From contig MNCI01013908.1 of the NCBI GenBank assembly GCA_015680685.1, positions 523,821 to 587,820 of the forward strand: a stretch of 64,000 bases of DNA, written 5' to 3'. The notes beneath the pieces were generated by a model. It did not search any database. It worked only from the letters and a program-made list of their open reading frames with translations, and was not told the origin of the DNA. A program made the position numbers and the translations under genes. This DNA is from Gnetum montanum (Eukaryota > Streptophyta > Gnetopsida > Gnetales > Gnetaceae). Shown here in pieces: positions 56,000-64,000 of this stretch. Each line of letters opens with the position of its first letter. Positions within the stretch are counted from its first letter, which is position 1.

Positions 56000-57055
56000 T
56001 TAGTTTTTCGACAAATTTCTTCTTTAATTATTAGAATGTTTGTTCACATTGCTTAGTCCAGATGAAAGGTGCACCTTTCTTTGTAAGTTCTACCAATGAC
56101 TTTGCAATCTTAGAGAAATTATCTATAAATTGTCGATAGTAACTAGTGTGTTCAAGGAATGACCAAACATCTTTAATGGTCTCTAGTTGATGTGTTATTC
56201 CTTGGATGACCCTTATCTTTTGTGGGTCTACCCCAATCCCTTTCTATGAAATTTGGTGCCCTAGAACAATGCCTTCTTGGACCATGAGATGGCTCTTCTG
56301 CCACTTGAGTCACAAGTTTGTCTATACACATCTCTTTAATACTTGCCCAAGTTGGTCCAAGGCTTCCTCAAAGGTAGCTCCATAGGTGGAAAAGTCATCC
56401 ATGAAGACTTTAGCACCACTACTAATTTTTTATTGAAAGATACTAAAGAATAAGCGTTGGAAGGTTGCAAGGACATTACATAGACCAAATGACATTTTAC
56501 AATATGAAAAAGTTCCCTAGGGACTCGTGAATGTTGTCTTGGCCTGGTCTTTTAGTGCAATTTGGATTTGGTTATATTCACTATAACCATCCAAGAAACT
56601 ATAATAATAATGCCTAGATATGGTTTCTAACACTTGATCTACAAATGGCAAAGGAAAATGATTGGTAAATGTTGCCATATTCAATAGCCTGAAGTCGATG
56701 CAAACCTGCCATTTGCCACCCTTCTTTGGTACAATTACGAGTGGACTAATCCACTCACTATCCATGATTGGATAGATGAACCTTGCCTTGAGTGTTGCTC
56801 TATCTCCTCTTTGATGATTTTCTTTAATTTGTGATTCAACTACCTTTGCAGCTACCTTCTAGGCTTCATGGCTGAGTCCATGTAGATGAGATGATGGCAT
56901 ATCCTTGGACTAATTCCTGTTAGCTCTGGATATGACCAAGCAAAGGCTATTAACCATTTGTTCACCACTTTCAACAACTTTTCTTTTTGTTCAGGAGCAA
57001 GTTTGGCATTAATGATGACCAGTTTACCATTTTTTAAAAATGCATACTCCATACC
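56000..57055 (-). pseudogene. pol: Element 4 reverse transcriptase pseudogene
   Basis: Begins MEYAFLKNGKLVIINAKLAP (57,052). Open again at 56,765-56,517 with SEWISPLVIVPKKGGKWQVC, FRLLNMATFTNHFPLPFVDQ, LDGYSEYNQIQIALKDQ. VFMDDFS is intact near 56,410-56,390. GIVLGHQIS-like and the SFLEHTSYYRQF block follow with stops. Confidence 0.88.
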
Positions 57056-57279
57056 AACCGATAAAATTTTTAGCTCTAAGCACTCCTACTTGAAGTGATC
57101 AAGGATTTCCAACTCTCCCTAACAGGTATTATGATCTTCATCAGAGAGTTGGGAATGAACTTATTCAATTTTGTCCATGCCTTCAACATATGCACATGTT
57201 AGGCTCTTAGTTGGCTTCATGCACATTGTGTTATTATCTTAATCAACTATCAGCCACTAGGTGCCCTCCTGCTTTGTGG

Positions 57280-57880
57280 TTGCTGCATATAGAAACCTTT
57301 GAATGTTAATTTTTTGTGCACACTGATTACATGTATTAAGGTATGTACTTTTGATTAACTAAATGTTTTGCACACAATTGAACCTATTATCATTGTACGC
57401 AATGCATGAAATATGTTTCTTCTTTATTTTTTCTAGATTATTTTTCTTAGATATTTCTAAAGATAGGTCCCTTATACCCATTTTTGCATTGACCACCAAG
57501 CCCTTTCCATAATGATGGGAAAGTCACTTTTGTAGTTTTCCACCTTGATTACCAAAAAATCAGTAGGATAGGATCACCCACAAACTATGGTCACAATGTT
57601 CTCTACTAATCATAGAGGAATAGTAATTGACTAATCTGCTAATTCTAGTTGAATGTTACTCTTCTTGAGAGGTGGTAGCTCCCAAGCCTTGTACATGTCA
57701 TGGGAGATGAGATTAACTCCAAAACCAGAGTCAAGAAGAACTTTGCATGGCTTTTGTCTAGCAATTTGTTGATAAATGAGTGGACTTCTTGAATCAAATC
57801 TTTTTGTAGGAAGATTTCCAACCTTGATCTAATAAAAAAAGCATGAGTTAGAATTATAGTGCGGATCTTAGGTAGCACTT
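57280..57880 (-). pseudogene. pol: Element 4 protease pseudogene
   Basis: Active-site segment LLDSGFGVNLIS lies near 57,745-57,705 on the (-) strand, in the DSG form shared with element 1. Then LVEN-I and CG.SYPT.FLVIK segments, MGIRDLSLEISKKN near 57,485, and the extension CNQCAQKINIQRFLYAAT near 57,330-57,280. Frameshifts between blocks. Confidence 0.8.
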
Positions 57881-59093
57881 GGTTTGAAGGGCACTCAAAG
57901 GTATTTGATGTAGAGGCTGAGGGTGTTGGAGATGCAAGGTGATTGGCTGGAGTAGGTTGTGAGGGCTAGAGAGGATTGCTAGGCTAGAAGAAAGGTCTTT
58001 TCCTTGATCAATATCTGGCCCACTTGGTTGAAAAACTAGTTGTGAGTGTATAGCCCTCGTAGCATTTTGTTGTTACAATTGTGGAGGAATCTCTCCTTGC
58101 ATGGATAGAACAGGAGGTAATTGGGTTGAAGGTGAAGGTGTATGTGCAAAGGGATGTGGAGGATGGTATGGATATAGATATGGGTTTTCCCCTTGAGTAG
58201 ATGATGAATGTATTCAGTGGTACTCTAGAGGGTAATAGTGATATTAAAATGATGTATGACTTGTAGAGCTTTTAGGGGAGATAGGTTGTTAAACATGGCA
58301 CCTATATGGATTAGGTTGCCTATAAGGGTATTGCTACCTTGGTGGTGGCATTCCCCACAATTATGATTAGTACCATTGTTGGTATTGTTCATAAGGTTGT
58401 GGAGGAGTCCCACTTGGATAGTAGGTTTATTGTTGTTGGTGGAACTACCTTAGACTGCCTTGAAGGTAAGGCAATCATCTTGGAGCTTGCCTACGTGATA
58501 AGTGAGGATTTCATGTGTACACCCCTAACTCTTGTAATTGTGACACTATAGGGAAACATCCTTTTGGATGTTCATATTGGCCAATGTCACATTTAATTTT
58601 ATCATCAAAGTTAAACTCCACAACTTCCTCTACTACAAAAACTTTGCCCTTACCTCTTTGGTAGGCACGTTTAGCTTCTTTTCACCTTCTACGATTATGA
58701 TCACTATTTTGCTCTTTGGATTCTTTAGCAATCTTCAAAGTAGTTTGAAATTTTTCATCCAAAGAGTTCCATAACTTGTCAACCTTGGCCGAAATATTAG
58801 AAATGGATTTTTGGATGGGCAAGGTCTTTTTGTTCACCACTTTATGAATTGGTGATTCCTCTTCATCAAAAAATCAGACCTTCTATTTTTTAATGGAAGG
58901 GTTTATGTTATACTCTTTAGCACTTTCCCTTTTTCGTAGCTCACCTTCTTCTTTTGCTACCTGCTCAATTAGCCTCTGAATCTGATGAGATCTCAATTCA
59001 GATAGTCTTCCTTGGGCATACACCCCAAGGGTTCTTCTTTTTCTACTTTGAGCCCATCTATGATGTGGCAAAGTTGTTTCCTCTAAGCATAAC
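57881..59093 (-). pseudogene. gag: Element 4 gag remnant, 5' part removed by element 5
   Basis: Starts abruptly at 59,093, where element 5 inserted. TLGVYAQGRLSELRSHQIQR, QVAKEEGELRKRESAKEYN, ISNISAKVDKLWNSLDEKF and the zinc-knuckle-like CDIGQYEHPKGC near 58,590-58,555 (second Cys changed to Gly) are readable. The Pro/Gln/Tyr-rich linker to protease follows. The capsid core and N-terminal domain must lie beyond the right edge. Confidence 0.8.
59089..59093. repeat. Presumed left target duplication of element 5 (ATAAC)
   Basis: Five bases directly before the element 5 LTR. The other copy lies beyond the window. Confidence 0.45.
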
Positions 59094-59513
59094 TGATGAG
59101 TGGCGAGGTACCCCTACACTCAACCATATAAAACGAGTGTAGCACGTGCGATCCGGTTGAACTCCGTAGACTAAATGCCTAAACACCCCATGGAACACTT
59201 GGGGTTAATCATTCGTTGTCTTCCCAGACTTACTTGTTGTTGTCATGGTGTATGGTTAAGTAAGTCTGAGGTATATGATTTTTATGGTCTTTTATGGTTT
59301 TATGTCTTCTATGCTAAGAGCGAAGGGTTGAGAAACTAGCTAACTCTAACTAAGGACTAAGTCTAAATTAACTAGCGTCAGCATCCATTCCCACTTATCG
59401 TACACACCCTGAACTATGCAACTGCGGCTACCAAACGCTAATCGAAACTGGGATCACCACACGTAACGCACATGCTCGAAGTGGTTATACTGAGGCACCT
59501 AATTAGCCTAAAC

Positions 59514-59695
59514 GTGATAAGCAGTCGATTCCTTGACTAGTTGTATACATCTGTAGATGCTCGTAATAAAGTTGTACTCATCCCGCATTTTAGGAGACAA
59601 GGGTGAGAGAGACTAATTGTGATGAGTAGCCGATTCCTTGATTAGCCGTACACATTCGTCAATGCTTGTAATCAAGTTGTACTCATGCTACACTA
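59514..59695 (-). repeat. Tandem duplication of 105 bp within the element 5 LTR
   Basis: GTGATAAGCAGTCGATTCCTTGACTAG at 59,514 recurs as GTGATGAGTAGCCGATTCC at 59,619, both continuing to AAGTTGTACTCAT. The solo LTR at 43,159 has one copy. The copies have diverged by transitions. Confidence 0.8.
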
Positions 59696-59734
59696 ATTCA
59701 GGTAATAAATAACATGTAATAAATAATAGGTAAT

Positions 59735-59739
59735 AAATC
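59735..59739. repeat. Target site duplication AAATC, left copy (2.46-kb insertion)
   Basis: AAATC before TGTTGGC, repeated at 62,202-62,206 after GCCAACA. Confidence 0.9.
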
Positions 59740-60830
59740 TGTTGGCGACCGTTTGGGATGCGACCGCCAACGAGTGTCCTCGAACAGGATTTAGGTGCCT
59801 GCTGGTCTCTAGCAACACCAAGGCCCAGATACCTCCAAATAAAATCAGTAGTTAATGTGAGTATGTGTGTGTGCTGTTGCGGCGTGCGGTTGTGAGAAAT
59901 GTAATGATTGCATTGCGTGTAAACTACAAATGACTTACTTTAAAGAGATTCAGCCAACTTTGCCAAGTACTGTGAGTTGTTGAAAATTTCCTATTTTGTT
60001 CAACTACCTAGTCTACGCGGTCCTTATAATACCTACTTGTAACAAATAAAATTTTGCAAAAACATTTGAGCACAACTCCGCAATCTACTCCTAATTTTCC
60101 CCAGAGAAAGAGATAGTTCCACAAGAAAACTAGAAATAGAGCAAGATTCGATGGAAATAAGCAGAAAAGAAAAGAAAGCAGATTTGTGTAGACCTCAAAT
60201 ATTTAAACAAGGTAAAATGACACGAGTAAACACTTCGCAATAAAGCTATCCCAAATTCAATATCTACGAATTGTTCAAACTTCCAAGGCTCAAACAAGCA
60301 ATATCTTCAAGACAATCCTACTATGCTACCAAAAATTGCTGCGTAAACTACCACGTACGAGACTCCATTTTGACTAGATAATAGATGTCAACGATTGCAT
60401 TCAAACAGAACCTTTAAAAGACTTGACAATTTCTGATTGAAATACCACGGGAATTCACTTTAAAGATAAAAAGAAGCTATTCTGGTCCCATCAAAATACC
60501 AAAGATTTTCTGAACCCTCTCGACTACTGAATTGTTCAACGGCGTGACTACAAACAGAGGCTCTCTTACAACAATCCCAATAGCAGTTCCCACACGTTGC
60601 ACAATAATGAAATTTACTACTAAAATGCTCTTAAGGCTTTTAAACACAAGCGCTTCTATGGCAAAATTTTAATAGAAATTTCTATCGGGCAACAAGAACA
60701 GTAAGAGCAATCTAAAAATCCCAAAATTACTTGCCAAGGATGATACTATCTAAACCACTAGCTAAACAATTTAAACAAAACAAAAAATGAAATGCATAAC
60801 TCACAGGACCATGACAAAGAGGCTGAAATC

Positions 60831-60836
60831 TTTATT
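60831..60836 (-). terminator. Putative polyadenylation signal of the large solo LTR
   Basis: (-) strand AATAAAG at a spacing from the TATA box equal to that in the family LTRs (about 200 bp). Confidence 0.5.
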
Positions 60837-61035
60837 CTAGCAAGCCATCTTACAAGCAATCGTTCACACTTTCTTCTTTACAAAATGCTCTTCTCCCAAG
60901 ACTCAAAGTGTCTCCAAGTGAGAGCCCAAGTGCTAACTAGTAGCCTTCAAAGTGTGATGTATGAGACCCCAAGTGTGATGATATCTCAAGTGATGATGAT
61001 TTCAAGTGATGATCCTCCCTCCTTGACCCCTGAAG

Positions 61036-61045
61036 CCTTTTTATA
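61036..61045 (-). promoter_or_regulatory. TATA box of the large solo LTR
   Basis: (-) strand CCCTATAAAAAGGCTTC. The most consensus-like TATA box in the window. It fixes the likely orientation of the insertion. Confidence 0.65.
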
Positions 61046-61126
61046 GGGTTCAAAGGTAGGTAGGGAAGTTACATATTCAAAAATATCTCACCTAACTTCT
61101 CTCCCAAGTAACTTGGCCAACCAATT

Positions 61127-61174
61127 AGGAGATTACTTGCCCAACAAGTTAGGAGGTTACTTGCCCAACAAGTT
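61127..61174. repeat. 24-bp tandem duplication in the large solo LTR U3
   Basis: Two adjacent units starting AGGAGATTACTTGCCC and AGGAGGTTACTTGCCC, each ending CAACAAGTT, at 61,127 and 61,151. Confidence 0.85.
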
Positions 61175-61248
61175 AGGTAAGTTACAACAATTTTGGGTGG
61201 TTTCAACCACCAAAGAGATAAAAAAGCTGCGGTTGACAAGTGTCCCAT

Positions 61249-61311
61249 GTAGTTGCCAAGTGTCTTCATGTAGTTGCCAAGTGTCTTCATTCAGTTGCCA
61301 AGTGTCTTCAT
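61249..61311. repeat. 21-bp x3 tandem array in the large solo LTR U3
   Basis: GTAGTTGCCAAGTGTCTTCA repeats at 61,249, 61,270 and 61,291. Further GACAAGTG words lie on either side. Likely enhancer-type repeats upstream of the (-) strand TATA box. Confidence 0.88.
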
Positions 61312-62201
61312 GGAGATAAACAAGTTGTAGGTGACAAGTGTCCCATGCAAATGACAAGTGGCCATTGTGGAGATAAAGAGGCTATAGTTGACAAGTGGCC
61401 TTTTTAATGGTTACAAACATCATGGATTAAGGCTAGGAAGTTACAACTTCCACATAAAGTTACAATTATATAAATAAAAGCTATGGTTGGAAATGTCCAT
61501 AAATCCCCCTTTTTATAGGATGTTAAACAAATATGCCATAACTTTTTTTTTCTTTTGAAATCTTAAAATATTTTATTTAAATCATATTTTAGTTAAATCA
61601 TAGTAATAGAGATAGTAATTATAGTAAATATATATCTATTGGCCCCTAACTTGACAAAATTAAATATATATCTATGGACCACATACGATCTTTATAATTG
61701 GTCAAAAAAAACTGTTAACAATATTAAACGCTTCGTGATGTGCTGTACAAGTTTACCCCCTGCCACTGTAAAACAAACGTGCTTGTCAGAGAAACATCTA
61801 GTTCAACATTTGATCTGCCCCCTTCAATATCTCCCTCCTTTCTAGTCCTTGAGGATGAAGTTAAGATATTTAGTTCTTTCTTTCCGTTTTCATCATTTTC
61901 TTTTTTTTACATCATCCTTGAATTCACGGCTGCCACTGCTCCTTGAAGTTACACTTTTTCTGGATTCCCTGAAAGATGAAACTGGTCCTGAAACTATGCA
62001 AGAGTCACCGATGGAAATTTCCGTGTCATCAGGATCTTACTTTATATCTTCTTTTGTTTCGTGCATCTCCTGAAGACTGACAAGCTGGAAATAGGCACCT
62101 TTGGGAATTGCCATTAACTTTTTCAACTATCAAATTGCAAACACTTTTAACCAGTTTTATCATGCCAACCTGTTCCATGAAATGGCCAAAATGTGCCAAC
62201 A

Positions 62202-62206
62202 AAATC
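62202..62206. repeat. Target site duplication AAATC, right copy
   Basis: Exact match to 59,735-59,739. Removing the insertion rejoins the element 5 LTR. Confidence 0.9.
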
Positions 62207-62417
62207 CTATTCCATGCACTGTAAGGTTTATCCACAAAGCTCGTCTTTATTGTCGTACACAACTTGCGTTCAGGTACAAAGCTGCTCGAATAAAGATCCG
62301 TTCACTTGGGGACTCCTACTGCAGGCACATGGAAAATATTCTATCTCTGGAGTGATCAAACTGCCAGAGTTTCCCTACTTTTAGCCTAGGATGAGACATG
62401 AGGGGAGTGTCGCCTCT

Positions 62418-62425
62418 TATTTATA
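62418..62425 (-). promoter_or_regulatory. TATA box, element 5 3' LTR
   Basis: (-) strand TATAAATAAGAGG, identical in layout to the element 2 TATA region (TATAAATAAGAGG at 31,070). Confidence 0.7.
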
Positions 62426-62443
62426 GATTTGGTGGCAGACCAC

Positions 62444-62573
62444 GATCTCACGTACGTGATATCGCATGGGATGCGATTTTGCGAAGGCCGCGATATCGCG
62501 TACATGATATCGCATGGGATGCGATTTCGCGACGACCGTGATATCGCGGTGCATGTGATATCATGTCTCATCA
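62444..62573 (-). repeat. 48-bp GATATCGC tandem array in U3 of element 5
   Basis: Units start at 62,444, 62,492 and 62,540 (third partial). Each contains two GATATC-type palindromes and CGCATGGGATGCGATT, itself an imperfect inverted repeat. CpG-rich and hardly mutated compared with the element 2 array. Confidence 0.88.
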
Positions 62574-62585
62574 TACCCCCATGAT
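62574..62585 (-). other. Polypurine tract of element 5
   Basis: (-) strand ATCATGGGGGTA immediately before the LTR, preceded by GAGTTTTCATTCA. Confidence 0.85.
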
Positions 62586-64000
62586 TGAATGAAAACTCAT
62601 CCTCGAGTTCCTTACAATAATATTAGGTAGGTATGGAATTATTGAGGGGAATGAAACTAATGGGATGACATGTGAACAGATCATCATTACAAGACTTGAC
62701 AAAACTGGTGTTCATGACAACAAGGGTGAACACCTTATTACAATGACATCAGGCCTTAGTTGGTAGCTAAGAAAGAGAGAGAGAAAGAAGTGTTGCTGCT
62801 GCCAACGCCAAGATTACGCCTTTGTTATCCATCCGTAAGCGCGTTGTCGACCTTGCTCCTTGCATAACTGCTTCAACGTTGCTCCATTCCAAGTGTTTGC
62901 TCCAGATCCAATCCGTTATTGCATGGTCGCCATCTGCACACACAACACAATCTTAATTAACAAGGGTAAATGAATTTCAATGTAGTTGATACCTTGTTGT
63001 CATGTAAGTCCATTGGCTAGGTTGTGGTATGGCTAATATGGGTCTGGGAATATGTTACTGATGACTACCGAAGGTGTAGGGGTTAGGAAGAAAATCAAAA
63101 ATTTCGGGGCTAGGAGAAAATCGAAAAAATTAGGCCCCATACCCCCATGACTAATCACGAACCTCCAGTAGCATTAAAATGGAGAAAGAAAAGGAGTAAG
63201 AAAGATATATAAAAAGGGACAACTATGGCATCAATGAAATGAATGTCAAGATGGAAATGAAAAAAATAAAATTAATTTCAAAAGGTTAAGGGAAAGAATT
63301 TAACTAATGCTCCAAATAGGAATGTCAGTGGGTCCTCCCCAAAGCAGGCTCATGCCTTTAATGCCTTGAAAGAGTCTGTAGGCCCTGGGAATGTCATTTG
63401 GAACAAGAGTTAAAGTCTTAACCACAAGAATTTACCAAAAAGAAAAAAATGCATCTACCAAAATATATACACTAATGATACAACTGGCAATGAGGTGAAC
63501 AATGGAGAGAAGGATGGAGAGAAGAGAATGGAATGGAATTCCAAGAAAAAGGTGGTGTATAGCCCCTTGTGTGTTTTATGATTAATGTGATTCGACAAAT
63601 CTCATTCCAACTCCGGCCTCAAACCAAGCACATCTAGTGACTTCGCATCAATGCATTTTGCTAAACCATAAACTGGAGTAACAAGAATGCTTCCCCCAAG
63701 ATCCACCACCATTCTGATGAAATAAAGGAGAGAATGGGAAGCGAGAGGGGCCTTAGTTAGAGGGAACACTTTTGGTTCCATAACCAGTGCTTGTAGCCCA
63801 TATTTATCCATCTAAGGGGTGTGCTTTGAATTCTCACTTTGTTTTTTTTTGTTTTATGTTTTTATGCGTGAGAACCACACCATGCAAAGACTTTGTTATT
63901 TTTATTGCTCAGCTTCCTGATGATTGGGTAACGTCGAAATAGTAAGAAAACTAAAGAAGAAAACATCCAAGCACCCAAAAAAATGGCCAACACAAATGCA
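62586..64000 (-). other. Post-integrase spacer of element 5
   Basis: Reverse complement of the element 2 and 3 spacers: GCATGAGCCTGCTTTGGGG near 63,360, the GTCATGGGGGTATGGGG motif near 63,150, GGGCTACAAGCACTGG near 63,795 and AAAGCACACCCCTTAG near 63,825. A (-) frame of about 60 codons (62,970-62,775) begins CVVCADGDHAI and ends in a hydrophobic LALAAATLL; it is the least damaged version of the short frame seen in elements 2 and 3. Confidence 0.7.
62934..63162 (-). other. Candidate intron before the ORF3 start site, element 5
   Basis: (-) strand CTGGAG|GTTCGTG at 63,162 and TTGTGTGTGCAG|ATGGC at 62,934, 229 bp. The acceptor is the best of the five. Inference only. Confidence 0.4.

Larger units (their letters stand above)
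37479..59093 (-). mobile_element. Element 4: long-form Athila/Tat-like retrotransposon, (-) strand, hosts elements 3 and 5
   Basis: On the (-) strand: gag (5' part cut off at 59,093), protease, RT, RNase H, integrase, spacer, ORF3, polypurine tract, 3' LTR. It is interrupted twice. Element 3 sits in the spacer (42,678-53,477, TSD CCATG) and element 5 in gag (from 59,094). Removing element 3 restores a spacer of about 1.6 kb, close to the 1.7 kb of element 1. The 5' LTR and the start of gag should lie beyond the right window edge. Confidence 0.9.
59740..62201 (-). mobile_element. Large solo LTR (or LTR-like non-autonomous insertion) of an unrelated family
   Basis: 2,462 bp bounded by TGTTGGC...GCCAACA with exact 5-bp duplications AAATC. 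There is no pair of terminal direct repeats, no primer site and no protein domain, so a solo LTR is the simplest reading. On the (-) strand TATAAAAAGG (61,045-61,036) lies about 200 bp before AATAAA (60,836-60,831), giving a U3-R-U5 layout with a 1.15-kb repeat-rich U3. Its base composition and end sequence differ from the TGATGA family. CpG content near its ends is high, suggesting recent arrival. Family not recognised; Ty1/copia and other Ty3 lineages both use TG...CA ends. Confidence 0.8.
59094..62573 (-). repeat. Element 5 3' LTR, interrupted by a 2.46-kb insertion
   Basis: Without the insertion it is 1,013 bp, (+) strand TGATGAGTGGCGAGGTACCCC...TGTCTCATCA. (-) strand TATA box at 62,425-62,418; AATAAAG equivalent near 62,293-62,287. 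It is close to the solo LTR at 43,159 in the U5-proximal region and to element 2 in the GATATC-rich U3. Confidence 0.9.
59094..64000 (-). mobile_element. Element 5: (-) strand short-form family member, only 3' end in window
   Basis: 3' LTR (59,094-62,573, interrupted), polypurine tract complement (62,574-62,585) and 1.4 kb of the post-integrase spacer. The spacer matches the short form (elements 2 and 3) with the candidate intron immediately followed by LTR-proximal sequence and no ORF3. It is inserted in the gag of element 4, same orientation. Confidence 0.88.

Noticed and set aside
61157-61357. (-) frame with a repeated HEDTWQL motif
   Set aside because: Produced by the 21-bp tandem array in the large solo LTR. 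No evidence that it is translated.
62440-62573. Replication origin or satellite made of GATATCGC repeats
   Set aside because: The array begins at the LTR edge, lies upstream of the LTR TATA box and has counterparts in the element 2 LTRs, so it belongs to U3.
63602-63811. 69-codon (-) frame near the right edge
   Set aside because: Lies in the element 5 spacer; elements 2 and 3 have stops in the equivalent frame.

Overview
The window looks like intergenic chromosomal DNA from a large-genome seed plant. A gymnosperm is possible, but the sequence alone does not settle it. It is AT-rich and gene-poor, and nearly all of it is decayed retrotransposon. Four (+) or (-) copies of one Ty3/gypsy family carry recognisable gag, protease, RT, RNase H and integrase; a fifth shows only its 3' end. 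LTRs run TGATGA...CTCATCA (element 1 is a variant), the primer-binding site TGGCACCGTTGTTGGGGA resembles the complement of plant tRNA-Asp, and there is a third coding region or long spacer after integrase. These traits match the Athila/Tat group of plant Ty3 elements. Every coding region is broken by stops and frameshifts, so none is annotated as an intact CDS.

Layout. 1 to about 3,500: flank without a recognised element, with three local tandem duplications. About 3,540-32,031: an old (-) strand Ty3/gypsy element P. Its two LTRs (about 3,540-4,841 and 21,330-32,031) frame a decayed integrase (6,760-5,960). P is split by element 1 (+, about 7,344-20,714, the long form with ORF3) and element 2 (+, 22,454-31,790, TSD ATATT). 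About 32,032-35,950: a (-) strand L1-like LINE with DUF4283-like ORF1, endonuclease and RT. 35,950-37,478: unclassified, with one SINE-like block. 37,479 onward: element 4 (-, long form with ORF3). Element 4 is interrupted by element 3 (+, 42,678-53,477, TSD CCATG), whose own 5' LTR holds a solo LTR (43,159-44,037, TSD CTTAT). The gag of element 4 is also interrupted at 59,094 by element 5 (-), whose 3' LTR carries a 2.46-kb TGTTGG...CCAACA insertion (59,740-62,201, TSD AAATC). Element 5 runs off the right edge.

These pieces are genomic parasites at different stages of decay, not a cooperating gene set. The most unusual signals are three. First, the extreme 5' end of the LTR (U3, just upstream of the TATA box) carries a different palindrome or tandem-repeat module in each subfamily, while the rest of the LTR stays alignable. 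Second, all five family members keep an AG|GT donor-like site and four keep an AG|ATG acceptor-like site, 210-319 bp apart, just before ORF3 or its remnant, which suggests a spliced subgenomic mRNA. Third, ORF3 (transposon-protein-like domain plus long coiled coil) is present in elements 1 and 4 and missing from 2, 3 and, as far as visible, 5. A 29-base N run at 49,863-49,891 appears to stand in for about 320 bp of the element 3 integrase core.
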